Source: Copromyces sp. CBS 386.78
Lineage: Eukaryota > Ascomycota > Sordariomycetes > Sordariales > Sordariaceae
Length of the DNA stretch: 64,000 nt
Assembly: GCA_030685235.1 (NCBI GenBank)
Contig: MU839139.1
Span: 62,001-126,000 of the forward strand
Direction of reading: 5' to 3'
In this document: one piece after another, positions 47,169 to 57,242 of the stretch
Numbering within the stretch: position 1 is the first letter of the stretch
How the letters are laid out: every line of letters starts with the position of its first letter
Made by a program: the position numbers and the translations under genes
Notes under the pieces: model-generated
What the model was told of the DNA's origin: nothing
The model's input: only the letters and a program-made list of their open reading frames with translations
Databases searched by the model: none

Positions 47169-47479
47169 TAATACCGGATATATATATTTAGGTATATAGA
47201 TTATATAGGGCTATAAGAGTGCCTAGTCATATGATTGGGCCACTTATATAGTTACTTGCACGAAGGCGGTCGCCTGGGTCGTGCTAATTGAATGGTACGC
47301 GCCCGCGATACGGTTAGGGATCCACCCTAGGTGGATCCTCTAATAAGATAAGGAAAGCCTTAAGAAGCTTGCCCGCAGGGCGAGCCTTCAGCTCCTGATT
47401 CTTCCTTCAGCATTATCTTTTATAACGCTTTCAAATACTATCATCGTATTTGTGAAGCATTCTCAGGTTACCCGTATCA
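47169..47479 (+). repeat. Gypsy element 2, 3' LTR
   Basis: 311 bp, the same length as the 5' LTR. The right end is nearly unmutated (GGTTACCCGTATCA); the left end has lost C and G that the 5' LTR keeps. Confidence 0.85.
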
Positions 47480-47484
47480 TTCGC
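47480..47484. repeat. Target-site duplication of Gypsy element 2 (TTCGC), right copy
   Basis: Identical to 38799-38803; MULE sequence resumes after it. Confidence 0.8.
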
Positions 47485-49083
47485 ATTATTCGATTAATTC
47501 TACGAGCGTATTAAATTAGTATACGCTACTTAGAAAAATTATTATATTAACAATTTAATAATTGTTAAAACTAACTTTCTAACTAAATATAAGGGGGTTA
47601 GTATATTTAACTAAATCCTTATAAAAGTAGCCTCCTACCTCTTTAAATTAATATAGTTCTAATACTATTATACGTATAACGATTAGATTAATAAATTAGG
47701 GAGAAATCCCTACATTAATTATAAGAAGAAATTTATAGGGTAATATAGTTTACTATATAAATATTTAATATTAGAATTATTATAATAGCGAGAGTAATTG
47801 CATATTATTAATCTAGATAAATATTAGTGGTTAATAGCTAATAGGAGTAATAGACTAAACGATAAGCAAAGACGTAATTTTCGGTAATTATCCCCATCTT
47901 ATATTAATTATTCTACCCTACTCTATATTTACTAACCTTTTTATCACGCCTTTTTATAGTAATTTAAAACCCTACTATTTTACTTAGCCGCCGAAGGCGA
48001 ATTGCCCTCCCCGATCCAAATATAAGAAATTATATACGTAGTAAATCGGCGGTCGAAATTTTAAACTTAGAAATTAACGAACTACGAAATTTTAAAATTA
48101 GGTATACCCCCTAGCCTGCCACTACCGCTACCGCGCCTATCGACCGCAATTGGTATAATAATACCCGTATACTATCTTACAATAAAGAAACTCCCCGACT
48201 AATACAACGAAATACCTAGAAGGGAAGGAGGCGCTAGCTGAAATAGCCTCGTAGTCGCAATAGCCGCAGCGGTAAAAGAAGTTAACGAGCGGTAACGTAA
48301 GAGCTAATAAGAAGAGAAGAGGCATCGCTTATTCGAATAAATTTTAAAATATTTCGCTAGAGCCTTATAGAGAATATTACGTTATAAAGAACGCTAGTAC
48401 TAAAACTACTAACAATAATTCCAGCCGCTATAGTACCCCCTCTTCCTCTAGCTCCCTCGCCCGTACCCTCTTCGTATTATTCCTAGCGCGCACTAGTACC
48501 CTCCCTATTTCCCTATCCTTACGTTGGTTAGTAATAGCCGTTAATTTGGCAATAGCTATATTATAGTAATTTATTAACTCTTAGTAGCTTTAATTAGCTT
48601 GGTTATAAGGTGCTAGCTCCTATTAAATAATTGACTTATTATTAGGATAGTCCGCCGCCTTCTAACTAGTAGTAGGGAGAGGGATAGATTATATTAGTAA
48701 CGTAGTATGAACGAGCCCTAGTCCCTATGGTACTACCTCCAATGCCTCCAATATATTTATAGGGATATATAAATATAGGGGCTCTCTAATACTCTAGCCA
48801 ATATTCTGGCTAGTATTCTGGCTAGTACTTTGGCTAGCACTCTAGGTATTAGAATTAAGATAGGTACGTGCACTTTAGCCAGTATTTATACGGTAAGTAT
48901 TAATTTTAAGGTAGGTAGTAAGTGTAGCGACTAGCGCAGCCGCTAGTGCAGTAGTAGGAATAGTAGTTACATTGGCAAGAACCGTATTAACTATTTTAGT
49001 AATAGATAATTAATAAGATTGATAACTGTGAATAGCTTCACGTAAAAGAGCGACGTAGATTTAGTAGTGTACGTACGTAAGTA
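47485..49083. other. MULE 3' segment, no readable frame
   Basis: AT-rich DNA between the second retrotransposon and the right terminal repeat. It should hold the C-terminal transposase part, but RIP stops leave nothing I can align by eye. GC content rises toward the terminal repeat. Confidence 0.45.
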
Positions 49084-49196
49084 AGCGATGTGCACACGGT
49101 ACGCGACTGGGCTGGGCGGCTGGGCGGTTGCACGTGCTGTAAAAGTGGGGGGGACTTGACCGTTACTTTTTAGGGTCTTGATCGTTACCGAATGCG
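49084..49196 (-). repeat. MULE right terminal inverted repeat
   Basis: 113 bp, reverse complement of 29049-29161. This copy keeps the C and G at every position where the left copy has T or A, so it represents the less mutated form. Confidence 0.88.
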
Positions 49197-49205
49197 CCAG
49201 CTAAA
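49197..49205. repeat. Right target-site duplication of the MULE (CCAGCTAAA)
   Basis: Exact match to 29040-29048. Host sequence of normal composition follows at once. Confidence 0.85.
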
Positions 49206-49698
49206 GGGATAAATGAAATCGTGCCCAATGATTTCTATTTCTGGGTGTCGGCGACATTCCCTTCCATGAGGTGTTGAAGTGTTGAGGACCAGAGTGGAGG
49301 CCGCCGTCAAGCGCTCAGGTCCCGTCAGGGCATCTCCATAACAATATCCACTGTTCTCCGCTGTTTCAAACACTCAGTGCCCGGGCTGGGCTGGGCTGTG
49401 CCAGTCTGTTTCCGACTCGCGATAAGATGCAACCACAATCCCCGCCACCCCAAACCAGCGAGCTCTCTCTGCTAGGTACACTCAACTGTCTGTCTGACCA
49501 GCCACCACCGTTCCCGTCTTTTCCCTTGTTCAACACCCGACCACACTACAGCCCCCGCGGCTGACGACTCCCAGTACACCACTTTTGGTTGAACCACCAC
49601 ACAACCGACAGCATCACGAACGGCAACACTTGTCCTGCTGGCAGGCAGGCAAGCAAGCAAGATATTTACTTGATCTCTTGATCATCATCCTCCTGCAC
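49206..49698. promoter_or_regulatory. Short upstream region between the MULE and the next gene
   Basis: Only 493 bp separate the MULE target duplication from the start codon at 49699. It has normal composition with CA-rich stretches, and no gene was found in it. It must hold the promoter of the downstream gene unless control elements lie across the transposon. Confidence 0.45.
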
Positions 49699-51862
49699 AT
49701 GGCCGCCAAACCGCACGTGGAAGCGAGGTCCCTCTCGACACTCAACTCCCTCGCCGCCAATCCCCCACAATACCCTCACAGCGCCGACGTCAAGGAGTCA
49801 TTGACCTTGTACATATCACGAGTTCCCGGTAGTCGAGGTACCTATGCTTCCAGTCTCACTCCTCGTCTCGAGTCTCGCTAAACAAAACCGCCGGTCAACA
49901 GATGTCATCCTCTCGCCCTTTCGTCCGCAGCGCAAGAACGTGACGGTACAAGACATTAACAATGCTCTCTACCTGATACACCTTGACCTGCCCACCGACG
50001 ACCTCCTAGTCGAAAACACGCGTCCAAACGAGACATGCACTGCCACTTCGCCTCGAACTAGTGGTGAGAGCGCGAGGAGTGTGATTCCCCGGAAACCGTT
50101 ACCGCCTAGTGCCCGTGTCGACATTCCCACTCCGAGACAACCTTCCCCGAACATGCCTGCGATTCAAAACGAGAACAATGCGCCCAAGAATAACACAGGG
50201 CCGGTGCCGACTAGGTCGCCCTCTGTTAGACGTACAGCCTCGCTTAGACGTCCACGAGCTTCAGCCAGGGTTGACCGGGCTGTAGCTGCTCAGCCACCGG
50301 TTGCTGGGAATGACGGATACAGACCGAACCCAATGTTCCAGCCCGGCCCAGTTGCCGAACCGCCTTTGAGACCGGCGGCCGAGAACCTAGCAGCCATGCG
50401 CCGCCCCATGGGTCCACGGCCACCGACCGGTTTGACCATCCCAGAGGAGCCGACTGTCAGCCCTGGCACTGTCCCGACCAGCAATCGACCGATTACGCCT
50501 ACTGACCAGACACTTTACACTCCCACTTCCAACGTCCCCCGACCCGCCGATGGGATCCTCTCCCCCTCCAGTACCGTCACCCGTGCTCGCGCACCCAGCA
50601 CCTCGAAACTAGCAGCAACTATCCCCTTCACCCTCACTCTCATCCGGCGGGATCCTTCGACCAACCTCCAGTGGAACGTGGGCAAGATTTCTTCGTTTGA
50701 GACCAACATACCTACTCCCGAGTCAGCACATCCGGATCTAGGGGAGGAGGATGCGTCAACCGCTGAACAACCACCACCGATTGCCACGCAGTTAATCGAC
50801 ATTCACTTGGAAACATCCGGGTACGCAAAGTATAGGGGCATGCCCAGCCGCGCAAACATTGAGGCTTTGCGGCCAACCTCCCCTCAGTCATTCGCCAGGA
50901 CGCTGCAAGGCTTGGGGTCGGGTAGTTCAAGTGGGAATGGAAGCTTGGGAAGTCTGGGCTCAGGCGGTGCAAGTCCCCAAAAGCAAATCATGGGTGTAGC
51001 GCACAGGGAAGTAGAGGAAGGCTTCCATCGCCAGGTAGTCATGGCCTACACCAAATCGTGGACCTCGGGTCTCAAAGGTGCTTTCAAGCGCCACTCCCGC
51101 TCAGCCAGCACCGCCTCCGCTACCGGTACCATGGGCGATGGTATCCCACGTCATACTCGCCACGGCAGCTCCTCAACCATCGGGTCCGCCGACCTTTCGC
51201 CCAACGAACACCAAAACCAAAACCCCCAGTCTCCTCCTCCCCCCGCCGGCCACAACCGCCGGGAGTCCATGGGCGGTGGTGGCGGCCAACTCATAACCCA
51301 ACCAGGCCCCAACCTCCGCCCCAAAGGCTACGTCTTCCTCTCCCCCTGGCTAGGCAGGTGTGAATTCCGCACCGGCTCCACCGGCCGCTCCCTAAAATGC
51401 CGACACATCCTCGACGAACACTCGGGCGGAATCACGCAAATCGACCCAGCCAAACTCGCCCAGTCCGTCCGCGACGCGCCCACCATCGGCCAATCCCGCG
51501 GCGACTCCATCACCTGGGCGATAACCGGCGCCAAACCCGTTTCCGAACTGCGGTTTAATCTACCGTCTGAACCACGCTCTCCTGGCGCTGGCGGGGAACA
51601 GGGTGCTGCGACAGGGAGCAAGAGACATCGATTCTCCAGATTCCTGGGTCTAGAGCCGCCCAGCTCGGAAGACGAGTATTTCAATGACGAAGAGGACGTG
51701 TTTGATTTGGCGCTGGGGAGGGAAGATGCAGGTGGAGGAAGTCGGGGAAAGAGAGCGAAGCTGGGGAAACTGATTGTCCATGATGAGGGACTCAAGATGC
51801 TGGATTTGGTGGTGGCGGCTAATATGGGGGTTTGGTGGAATACGTGGGAGAGGAGGTTTTAG
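49699..51862 (+). CDS. Conserved-type fungal protein of unknown function
   Basis: Two exons give 699 residues: 49699-49837 and 49902-51862. The 64-nt intron (49838-49901) has a CTAAAC-type branch site and CAACAG acceptor. The splice joins LYISRVPGSR to DVILSPFRPQRKNVTVQDIN, followed by NALYLIHLDLP, giving a compact N-terminal domain (about residues 30-75) of a type I recall from uncharacterised filamentous-fungal proteins. Residues about 75-270 are Pro/Arg-rich and disordered. A second structured region begins at IPFTLTLIRRDPSTNLQWNV (about 275-360) and a third at YVFLSPWLGRCEFRTGSTGR (about 550-700), ending in a helical NMGVWWNTWERRF. No signal peptide, membrane helix or catalytic motif is visible. 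I do not know its function. Its promoter sits within 500 bp of the transposon island. Confidence 0.82.
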
Positions 51863-52341
51863 GGAGGGAGAGATTGGAAGTGGAAAGGAAAGAAAAAGGC
51901 GGATAAGGAGACGAAACGAAATGGAACAGTACAGGCATGGACAGCATGGCATGGCATAGATAAGGTAGATACCCATAGCGTAGCATGGTATGATGAATGG
52001 ATAGATGAATCATGACTTTTTGACGAATTAGTTGAGCTGGAATACCCGTAACTTATCGTCTCTTTCCTGTGCTGTGAGCTGTGTTTGATTCTGTCCCATA
52101 CCTAGAGCTAAGGTGTTTTTTCCCCATGCTTGATGCTCTCCATGTCCGTTACGTGGAGGTACGGTAGTCTAGATCTTTGTGAGGATGGAGTACTGGAGCG
52201 TAGTTACCTCTAGACTTAGCTCTCGAGTGCCACTGGATGGTAAGATGTTGGAGTTGGTAACTGATGCGTGCAAGCCAAGGAAAACACGAGTCCAGTCAGT
52301 CCGTTCAGTTTTTTGCGTTTATTTCTTTCCTTTTTTTGTTG

Positions 52342-52372
<31 letters not shown>

Positions 52373-53261
52373 CTTTTTTTTCTTTTTTTTTCTTTTTTTT
52401 TTTCCTTCTCATGTTTGTTTGCTGACCGGTTTTACAGTTTACCTACCTTACCTACCTACCACAGAACCTCCGGCGCGACACCTAAAGCCGAGATGATTAC
52501 GCAAGACCGTATCAGGGAGATCAACCGGAATTTACCTCTACATAGTGCTCTGGAAAGCAAGCCGGCCTTGTTGTTGCCCATAACAGCATGGTTGAGACTT
52601 TCGTAGTTCTCTGTTGCTTTGAGGCACTGCAAACGAAGCTACCTACAAAACGGAGTGAACCTCTCGACTGGAAGTGTATCACCCAGGAGTCATACGGCTG
52701 GGCCTCGACATGTGGTGGTGAAGATGATGAGGAGGCTGGAGTGGCGTGAGTGGTAGGTATATCAAGGCTGGCTGGAGAGGAGGGATCGATGTGGAAAGGA
52801 CGGAAGAGGGTTGTGTTTAAGGTAGGGCGACAGCCTTGGTGGGTGAGAAAATAGAAGCTGGGAGAAATGGAGATATGGAAAAGCAATAGGAAGGGGCCAA
52901 GGGGGGCGGGGTGGAAGAAATCGGGACATGAGGTTGAGGAGAGCAAACGGTACATGCCTAGCACGCACGGTTAGAGGTAGCATTGTCCTCAACCTTTGAT
53001 AGACGAATTTGAGCTGGAAGTACAGTAGTACACCGAGCGAAGGCATACATAGCTGACTTGACTAGGCTGACCTACAAAGAAAGAGTGGCAGCTGGTCAGT
53101 CGAACCTTGACAAGGGAAACATGTGTAACGCTACAAGTATTCACAAAACACAACCCAACGAACCTCGAGAGGAGCATATTGTACAGGAGCATGATACACA
53201 TGACAAAAAAGGAAGCTCGTCAGGGAGCTCCCGAGATTCGTAGACATGAAAGCTGAAAGAG
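51863..53261. other. Intergenic with a long pyrimidine tract, no gene seen
   Basis: This lies between the gene at 49699-51862 and the tRNA-Ser terminator. It contains a T/C tract at about 52330-52407 (CTCTCT run then T8-T12 blocks). No supported coding frame. Confidence 0.5.
52330..52407. repeat. Polypyrimidine tract
   Basis: Nearly all T and C over about 80 bases, including a CT dinucleotide repeat and several T runs. Low-complexity sequence; no role can be assigned. Confidence 0.8.
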
Positions 53262-53270
53262 AAAAAAAAA
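53262..53270 (-). terminator. Pol III terminator of tRNA-Ser
   Basis: On the minus strand a run of nine T begins about 14 nt after the tRNA-Ser 3' end. Confidence 0.75.
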
Positions 53271-53283
53271 GAGGATCGGATAA

Positions 53284-53382
53284 CGACAACTGCAGGGTTT
53301 GAACCTACGCGGGCGAACCCAACAGATGGCTGAATAATGAGGTTATTCAAGTCTGTCGCCTTAACCACTCGGCCAAGTTGTC
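53284..53382 (-). tRNA. tRNA-Ser (anticodon UGA) with an 18-nt intron
   Basis: On the minus strand, acceptor GACAACT pairs with AGTTGTC and the discriminator is G (53284). The D arm follows the GGCCGAGTGGTTAAGGC pattern of serine tRNAs. Anticodon stem ACAGA/TCTGT encloses loop CTTGAA...A interrupted after position 37 by an 18-nt intron (53328-53345), giving anticodon TGA. A long variable arm (GGGTTCGCCC) and the T arm with GGTTCAAACCC follow. The long variable arm excludes most isotypes, and the anticodon reads UCA, serine. Confidence 0.93.
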
Positions 53383-54111
53383 ACAAGTGGATGTTGTTAA
53401 AAGACAGGTTAGAAAGGGGAGCTCATATGGGGGACGCTGCGTGCCAGCTCACACTGCAACTTTAGAGGAAAGAGGGCGGGGTTGGATTTGGAGCTTGAGA
53501 GTGGGGTCATTTGGCGAGCTACCTCCATTAGGTAAGATAGGTATGGTGGGGGGTGCAGGAACGATAAGATAAGGTAAACTGGTAGGTACCTACTAAGGTA
53601 GGTACACTCCATGAATCCAATCACGTGGCAAATCACGATATCGAGAATGAGTCTCACCAGCCGCAACCAATTGCAGCTCAGCCTTTCCAAATCCACTTCT
53701 GTGGCTCCAAGGCTCCGTCTGGAAGTGGACGTCCCAGTCGGCGATAACTCCAAGCACTGCACACGGCAGGGATCCATCGACGACCGACCGACCGACCGAC
53801 CGACGTCAAGTTATCACAGCCCGGGGATTGTGCTGGAACGTCGCCTCCATCCAGGTTCGTGCGCTGAACTGCTACGATCCACTCTAGTCTATGATAGCGT
53901 TCCGATGTGGTTCTGTTCGTCACCATCGAAAGCTCCAAATCGAACTGAACTGGACTGGACACTGAGTGGTCGCAATAGTTGAATTCGCAAGGCGCAAAGC
54001 AGTGCAGTGTAATTGACTTTGTTGTCACCACCTAGGCTCGATTACATCGACCCGGCGCATCTCACACCACCACAACCACCCACCGTCTCTATCGACATCA
54101 CAACCGCCACC
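53383..54111. other. Intergenic, upstream of the complex I subunit gene
   Basis: No gene was found. It contains GGTAGGTACCTAC-type palindromes near 53580-53605 and a CGAC/ACCG tandem repeat at 53781-53803. Confidence 0.5.
53781..53803. repeat. CGAC tetranucleotide repeat
   Basis: About five to six copies of a CGAC unit; a simple microsatellite upstream of the complex I subunit gene. Confidence 0.8.
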
Positions 54112-55207
54112 ATGCTCACCACCACTGCTTCCTCGGCCGCGGCCGTCGTCGCGCGCCAACTTATTACCACCCGCCACCGAGCCATCATGGCCCCCTCTTC
54201 TTTGGCCGTCTCGCAAGCCATCCGTACCTACGCGACTCCCGCCGGCCCTCCGCCCAAGGGCTTCCGCATCCCGACCCCCAAGACTTGGGACCAAGAGGAG
54301 GAACACGCGCTGGACAAGAATGGACGGTACTTTCTCTTGACGGAGATGTTTAGGGGCATGTATGTGGCTATGGAGCAGTTTTTTAGGCCGCCGTAAGTAC
54401 TGGCTTTTTCTTTTGGCTTTTGCTGTTACTGTGGATGGAGGAGGAGGAGGACGGTGACGAGTGGGAGTGAGAGTGGGAGTGAGAGTGGAAGAGTGGTGGA
54501 AGGTGAAGAAGGGGGGGGATCCACGGCGCGACAAGTATCATGACTCGCGCACTGGAGTATGGAGATTGCGGCTCTGCGGCTCGGCCACGGAGCCAGCTGG
54601 TTGCTCAGCGCGCTCCTCATACTGCACTACTCCTCGGCTGCTCATCACCACGACCTACGATCAACAGCAACAGCGCCAACCAAACCCACCATTCATCAAC
54701 TAACACCCCCATCACCATCCAGGTACACAATCTACTACCCCTTCGAAAAGGGACCCATCTCCCCTCGCTTCCGCGGCGAGCACGCCCTGCGCCGCTACCC
54801 CTCGGGCGAAGAGCGCTGCATTGCCTGCAAGCTCTGCGAGGCCGTCTGCCCTGCGCAGGCCATTACCATCGAGGCCGAGGAGCGTGCCGATGGAAGCAGA
54901 AGGACTACCCGCTATGATATCGACATGACCAAGTGCATCTACTGCGGGTTCTGCCAGGAGAGCTGTCCTGTTGATGCGATTGTGGAGAGTCCCAATGCCG
55001 AGTACGCGACGGAGACGAGGGAGGAGTTGTTGTATAACAAGGGTGAGTTTGCGTTCCGGGTGGTGATTTGGGACCCGGGGGGGCAGGGATGAGTGATGAT
55101 GTTGTCTACTAACAAATGTGACACGAACAGAGAAGCTTTTGTCAAACGGCGACAAGTGGGAGCCCGAGTTGGCTGCTGCCATCAGGGCCGACGCTCCCTA
55201 CAGATAA
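54112..55207 (+). CDS. nuo21.3c: NADH:ubiquinone oxidoreductase 23-kDa subunit (TYKY/NDUFS8)
   Basis: Three exons give 225 residues: 54112-54392, 54723-55042 and 55131-55207, with introns of 330 and 88 nt that have GTAAGT and GTGAGT donors. The N-terminus is Ala/Arg/Ser-rich with no acids for 40 residues, a mitochondrial presequence ending near IRTYATPAG. Two ferredoxin-type motifs are complete: [12 protein letters not shown] (Cys126, 129, 132, 136) and [12 protein letters not shown] (Cys165, 168, 171, 175). These hold the two tetranuclear clusters (N6a, N6b) that carry electrons in the peripheral arm of complex I toward ubiquinone. [20 protein letters not shown] and the C-terminal [13 protein letters not shown] are family signatures. 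The gene is followed on the same strand, 780 bp away, by the mitochondrial acyl carrier protein, also a complex I component. The symbol is given from memory of the Neurospora gene. Confidence 0.95.
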
Positions 55208-55986
55208 GCGGGCGGTTTTCAGTTTGACCACGGGATAATGGACAGTGGAGGACGGAGAATCTATTTCGTTGTTGCTATGCTAGAGCTTCGGGACCAGCAG
55301 TTTCGGACGGGGTTGCGGTATCAACAGGACGCACCATGTGTTATAGAAGGCAGGCAGGCAGGCAGGCAGAATAAGGCTGTAGATACGTTTGTGGTTATCC
55401 TCAAAAGCGCCTTTTCATAATTTGATCTTTGTCTGTGTGTCGCTTGGGGGGAGATATCAGAAATGACGCTGCAAGGCTGGATGTACAATTACCGTCTGTA
55501 AGATACAAGGAGCTGCATCGTATCCATCAAGCCAGGATTACCCGCCTAACAGCCGAGTGGAGTGATTCTGCCCGTGGGGTGCTAGTGGAGTATCTGCTTG
55601 ACACATTTCTCCGCAGTGGAATTCCATGTTCCCGCAGTCTGTTCGCAGTGGTACAAAAAGGTACACCCCAGAGTGGCAGCACGTGACCTCGGAAGCTTCC
55701 ATGGCTTGCTTGCGGGGAGCGAGCATCGAGGTACTGTACTGTACGGAGGTACCTGGCAGTTTAGCTTTGGCCGCCCGCACACCCGCTTCCCGCGCCTGGT
55801 ACATGGGCGAGAAATTTATCATCATTCATCGCTGATTGATTCCAGCCAACCACCTGCCCAGAAATCCACTCCCCTCCAAGAACCCGCAACAATCCTCGCC
55901 CGAGAACGACCGAGTACAGTAGCGTCACTCATTTTCGGCCAGCACCTTTGTCACCACAACCAATTCTTTTAATAAAAGCAGCCAAA
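55208..55986. other. Intergenic between the two complex I genes
   Basis: No gene was found. A GGCA repeat lies at 55348-55369. The interval holds the 3' UTR of the 23-kDa subunit gene and the promoter of the acyl carrier protein gene. Confidence 0.5.
55348..55369. repeat. GGCA tetranucleotide repeat
   Basis: Five copies of a GGCA unit; a simple microsatellite just downstream of the 23-kDa subunit gene. Confidence 0.8.
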
Positions 55987-57242
55987 ATGTTCCGCACCGC
56001 CGCCCTCACTGCCGCCCGCGTGGCCCGTCCCGCCGTCGCCTCGGCCGTCCGCGTCGCCCGTGTTGCCCGCCCTGCCGCTTTCGCCCAGGCCGTCGCCGTC
56101 CAAAAGGTCGCTGCCTTCCAGGCTGTCAGGTTTTACAGCGCCGGTGGTCATCTCAACAAGGACGAGGTCTTTAGCAGGATTGCGCAGGTGTTGAGTGGAT
56201 TTGACAAGGTGCGTTTTTACAAGACAACAACACAGGCACAAAGGGAACAGGCAGGGGGCGAGAGAAAACACGGAGAAGAGGGAGATGGAATAAAACAGGC
56301 CGCGACAAACAAGGCACAAGAAGAGGCCAACGGGGAGAAAGATGCGGACCGGGGAACCTGAGGAGCAAAAGACGAAGAGGAGGACACGCCGAGCAACCAG
56401 CTGCGGCAATGCGCAAGCTCTTTCGAGAGCAAGGGAGAGAAAAATGCTCTTATGCTAGCAGAGCGTTGCGCGCTGCAATCGCAGCACTTTGTCCTGGAAG
56501 CTCTGGATCCGGTTGCCGTCCTGGTCTCGGTGGATGCACTCCTCCAAGCTTGCTCTCTTTCGGGCCTTCTCTCCTCTCGATATCTTCTTCCGCTGTGGCT
56601 CTTCCGCCGGATATGCTCGCTTCTAGCTCTTTTCCGTCCTCCAGAGCTCCATGGCTTCTCATCACAAGCTTGTTCTCAGACTCCAGGCTAATATCTACTC
56701 TTTTTTTTCCAGGTCAACGACCCCAAGAACGTAAGTACAATTACAACCAATCGACCCACCAGCAGTACAGCACAGAACAGCCTGTTGTAGAGAAACGCCT
56801 GCAGGCCCTCCACAATCGTTATGCCATGTTCCCGGTTTGCCGAGCGAGACACACATATCAGGACTGCATGGCAACACGGAAAGGGAAACATGCGTCGTCA
56901 AGATATTGTGGATGCTGACACAGCGCCTGTCTGTATAGATCACCCAGACCGCCCACTTCGCCAACGACCTCGGTCTTGACAGCTTGGACACCGTCGAGGT
57001 TGTTATGGCTATTGAGGAGGTACGTCTGGTCTGACCCATGAATTTCTCTTTACATGCCTCTCTCTCCCTTTACATACAGGAGCATACATACGTAAAGGAC
57101 CAAAAAACATGGGAACAATGCTAACGTGACACCCACCCTACAACAGGAGTTCTCCATCGAGATCCCCGACAAGGACGCCGATCAGATCCACTCGGTCGAC
57201 AAGGCCGTCGAGTACATCCTCAGCCAGCCCGATGCCAACTAA
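55987..57242 (+). CDS. nuo-12: Mitochondrial acyl carrier protein (complex I associated)
   Basis: Four exons give 138 residues: 55987-56208, 56713-56730, 56939-57019 and 57147-57242. The second exon is only 18 nt (Val-Asn-Asp-Pro-Lys-Asn), and all junctions are phase 0. The Arg/Ala-rich start through about VRFYSAG is a mitochondrial presequence. The carrier domain has helix EVFSRIAQVLSGFDKV, the phosphopantetheine site DLGLDSLDTVEVVMAIEEEF (Ser95) and C-terminal IPDKDADQIHSVDKAVEYIL. The protein carries the growing chain in mitochondrial fatty acid synthesis (lipoate precursor) and is a structural part of complex I in Neurospora. The first intron is long (504 nt). A symbol is given because ACP is the nuo-12 product in Neurospora. 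Confidence 0.95.

Larger units (their letters stand above)
38804..47479 (+). mobile_element. Complete Gypsy-type LTR retrotransposon 2, RIP-inactivated
   Basis: 8,676 bp with 311-bp LTRs (38804-39114 and 47169-47479) and a 5-bp target duplication TTCGC. The LTR ends reconstruct as TGATAC...GTATCA. Coding relics run on the plus strand: reverse transcriptase with YIDDIVI near 44512, an RNase H-like stretch near 45.0-45.4 kb, and integrase with SDRDCKFISVF near 46189 and DGLAERK shortly after. The leading 39.8-43.5 kb should be gag and protease. Its sequence differs from element 1, so the two belong to different Gypsy lineages. The orientation is opposite to element 1. Confidence 0.88.
29049..49196 (+). 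mobile_element. Mutator-like DNA transposon (MULE) containing two nested Gypsy elements
   Basis: The block is bounded by inverted copies of a 113-bp sequence starting CGCATTCGGTAACGAT and by 9-bp direct repeats CCAGCTAAA. Removing the two internal LTR retrotransposons and one copy of each of their target duplications leaves about 4.2 kb, an ordinary MULE size. The remaining plus-strand sequence contains a FAR1-like zinc domain relic (about 29658-29806) and a MULE transposase core relic (37831-38124). The whole element is AT-rich with stops from C-to-T changes, the mark of RIP, so it cannot be autonomous. Its three segments are 29049-30215, 37486-38803 and 47485-49196. Confidence 0.85.

Noticed and set aside
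48137..48325. 62-codon frame in the MULE 3' segment
   Set aside because: Short, no motif, inside a RIP-dead element.
29049..49196. Centromere or telomere-proximal repeat as explanation for the AT-rich block
   Set aside because: The block is only 20 kb and fully explained by three bounded transposons; no TTAGGG arrays are present.
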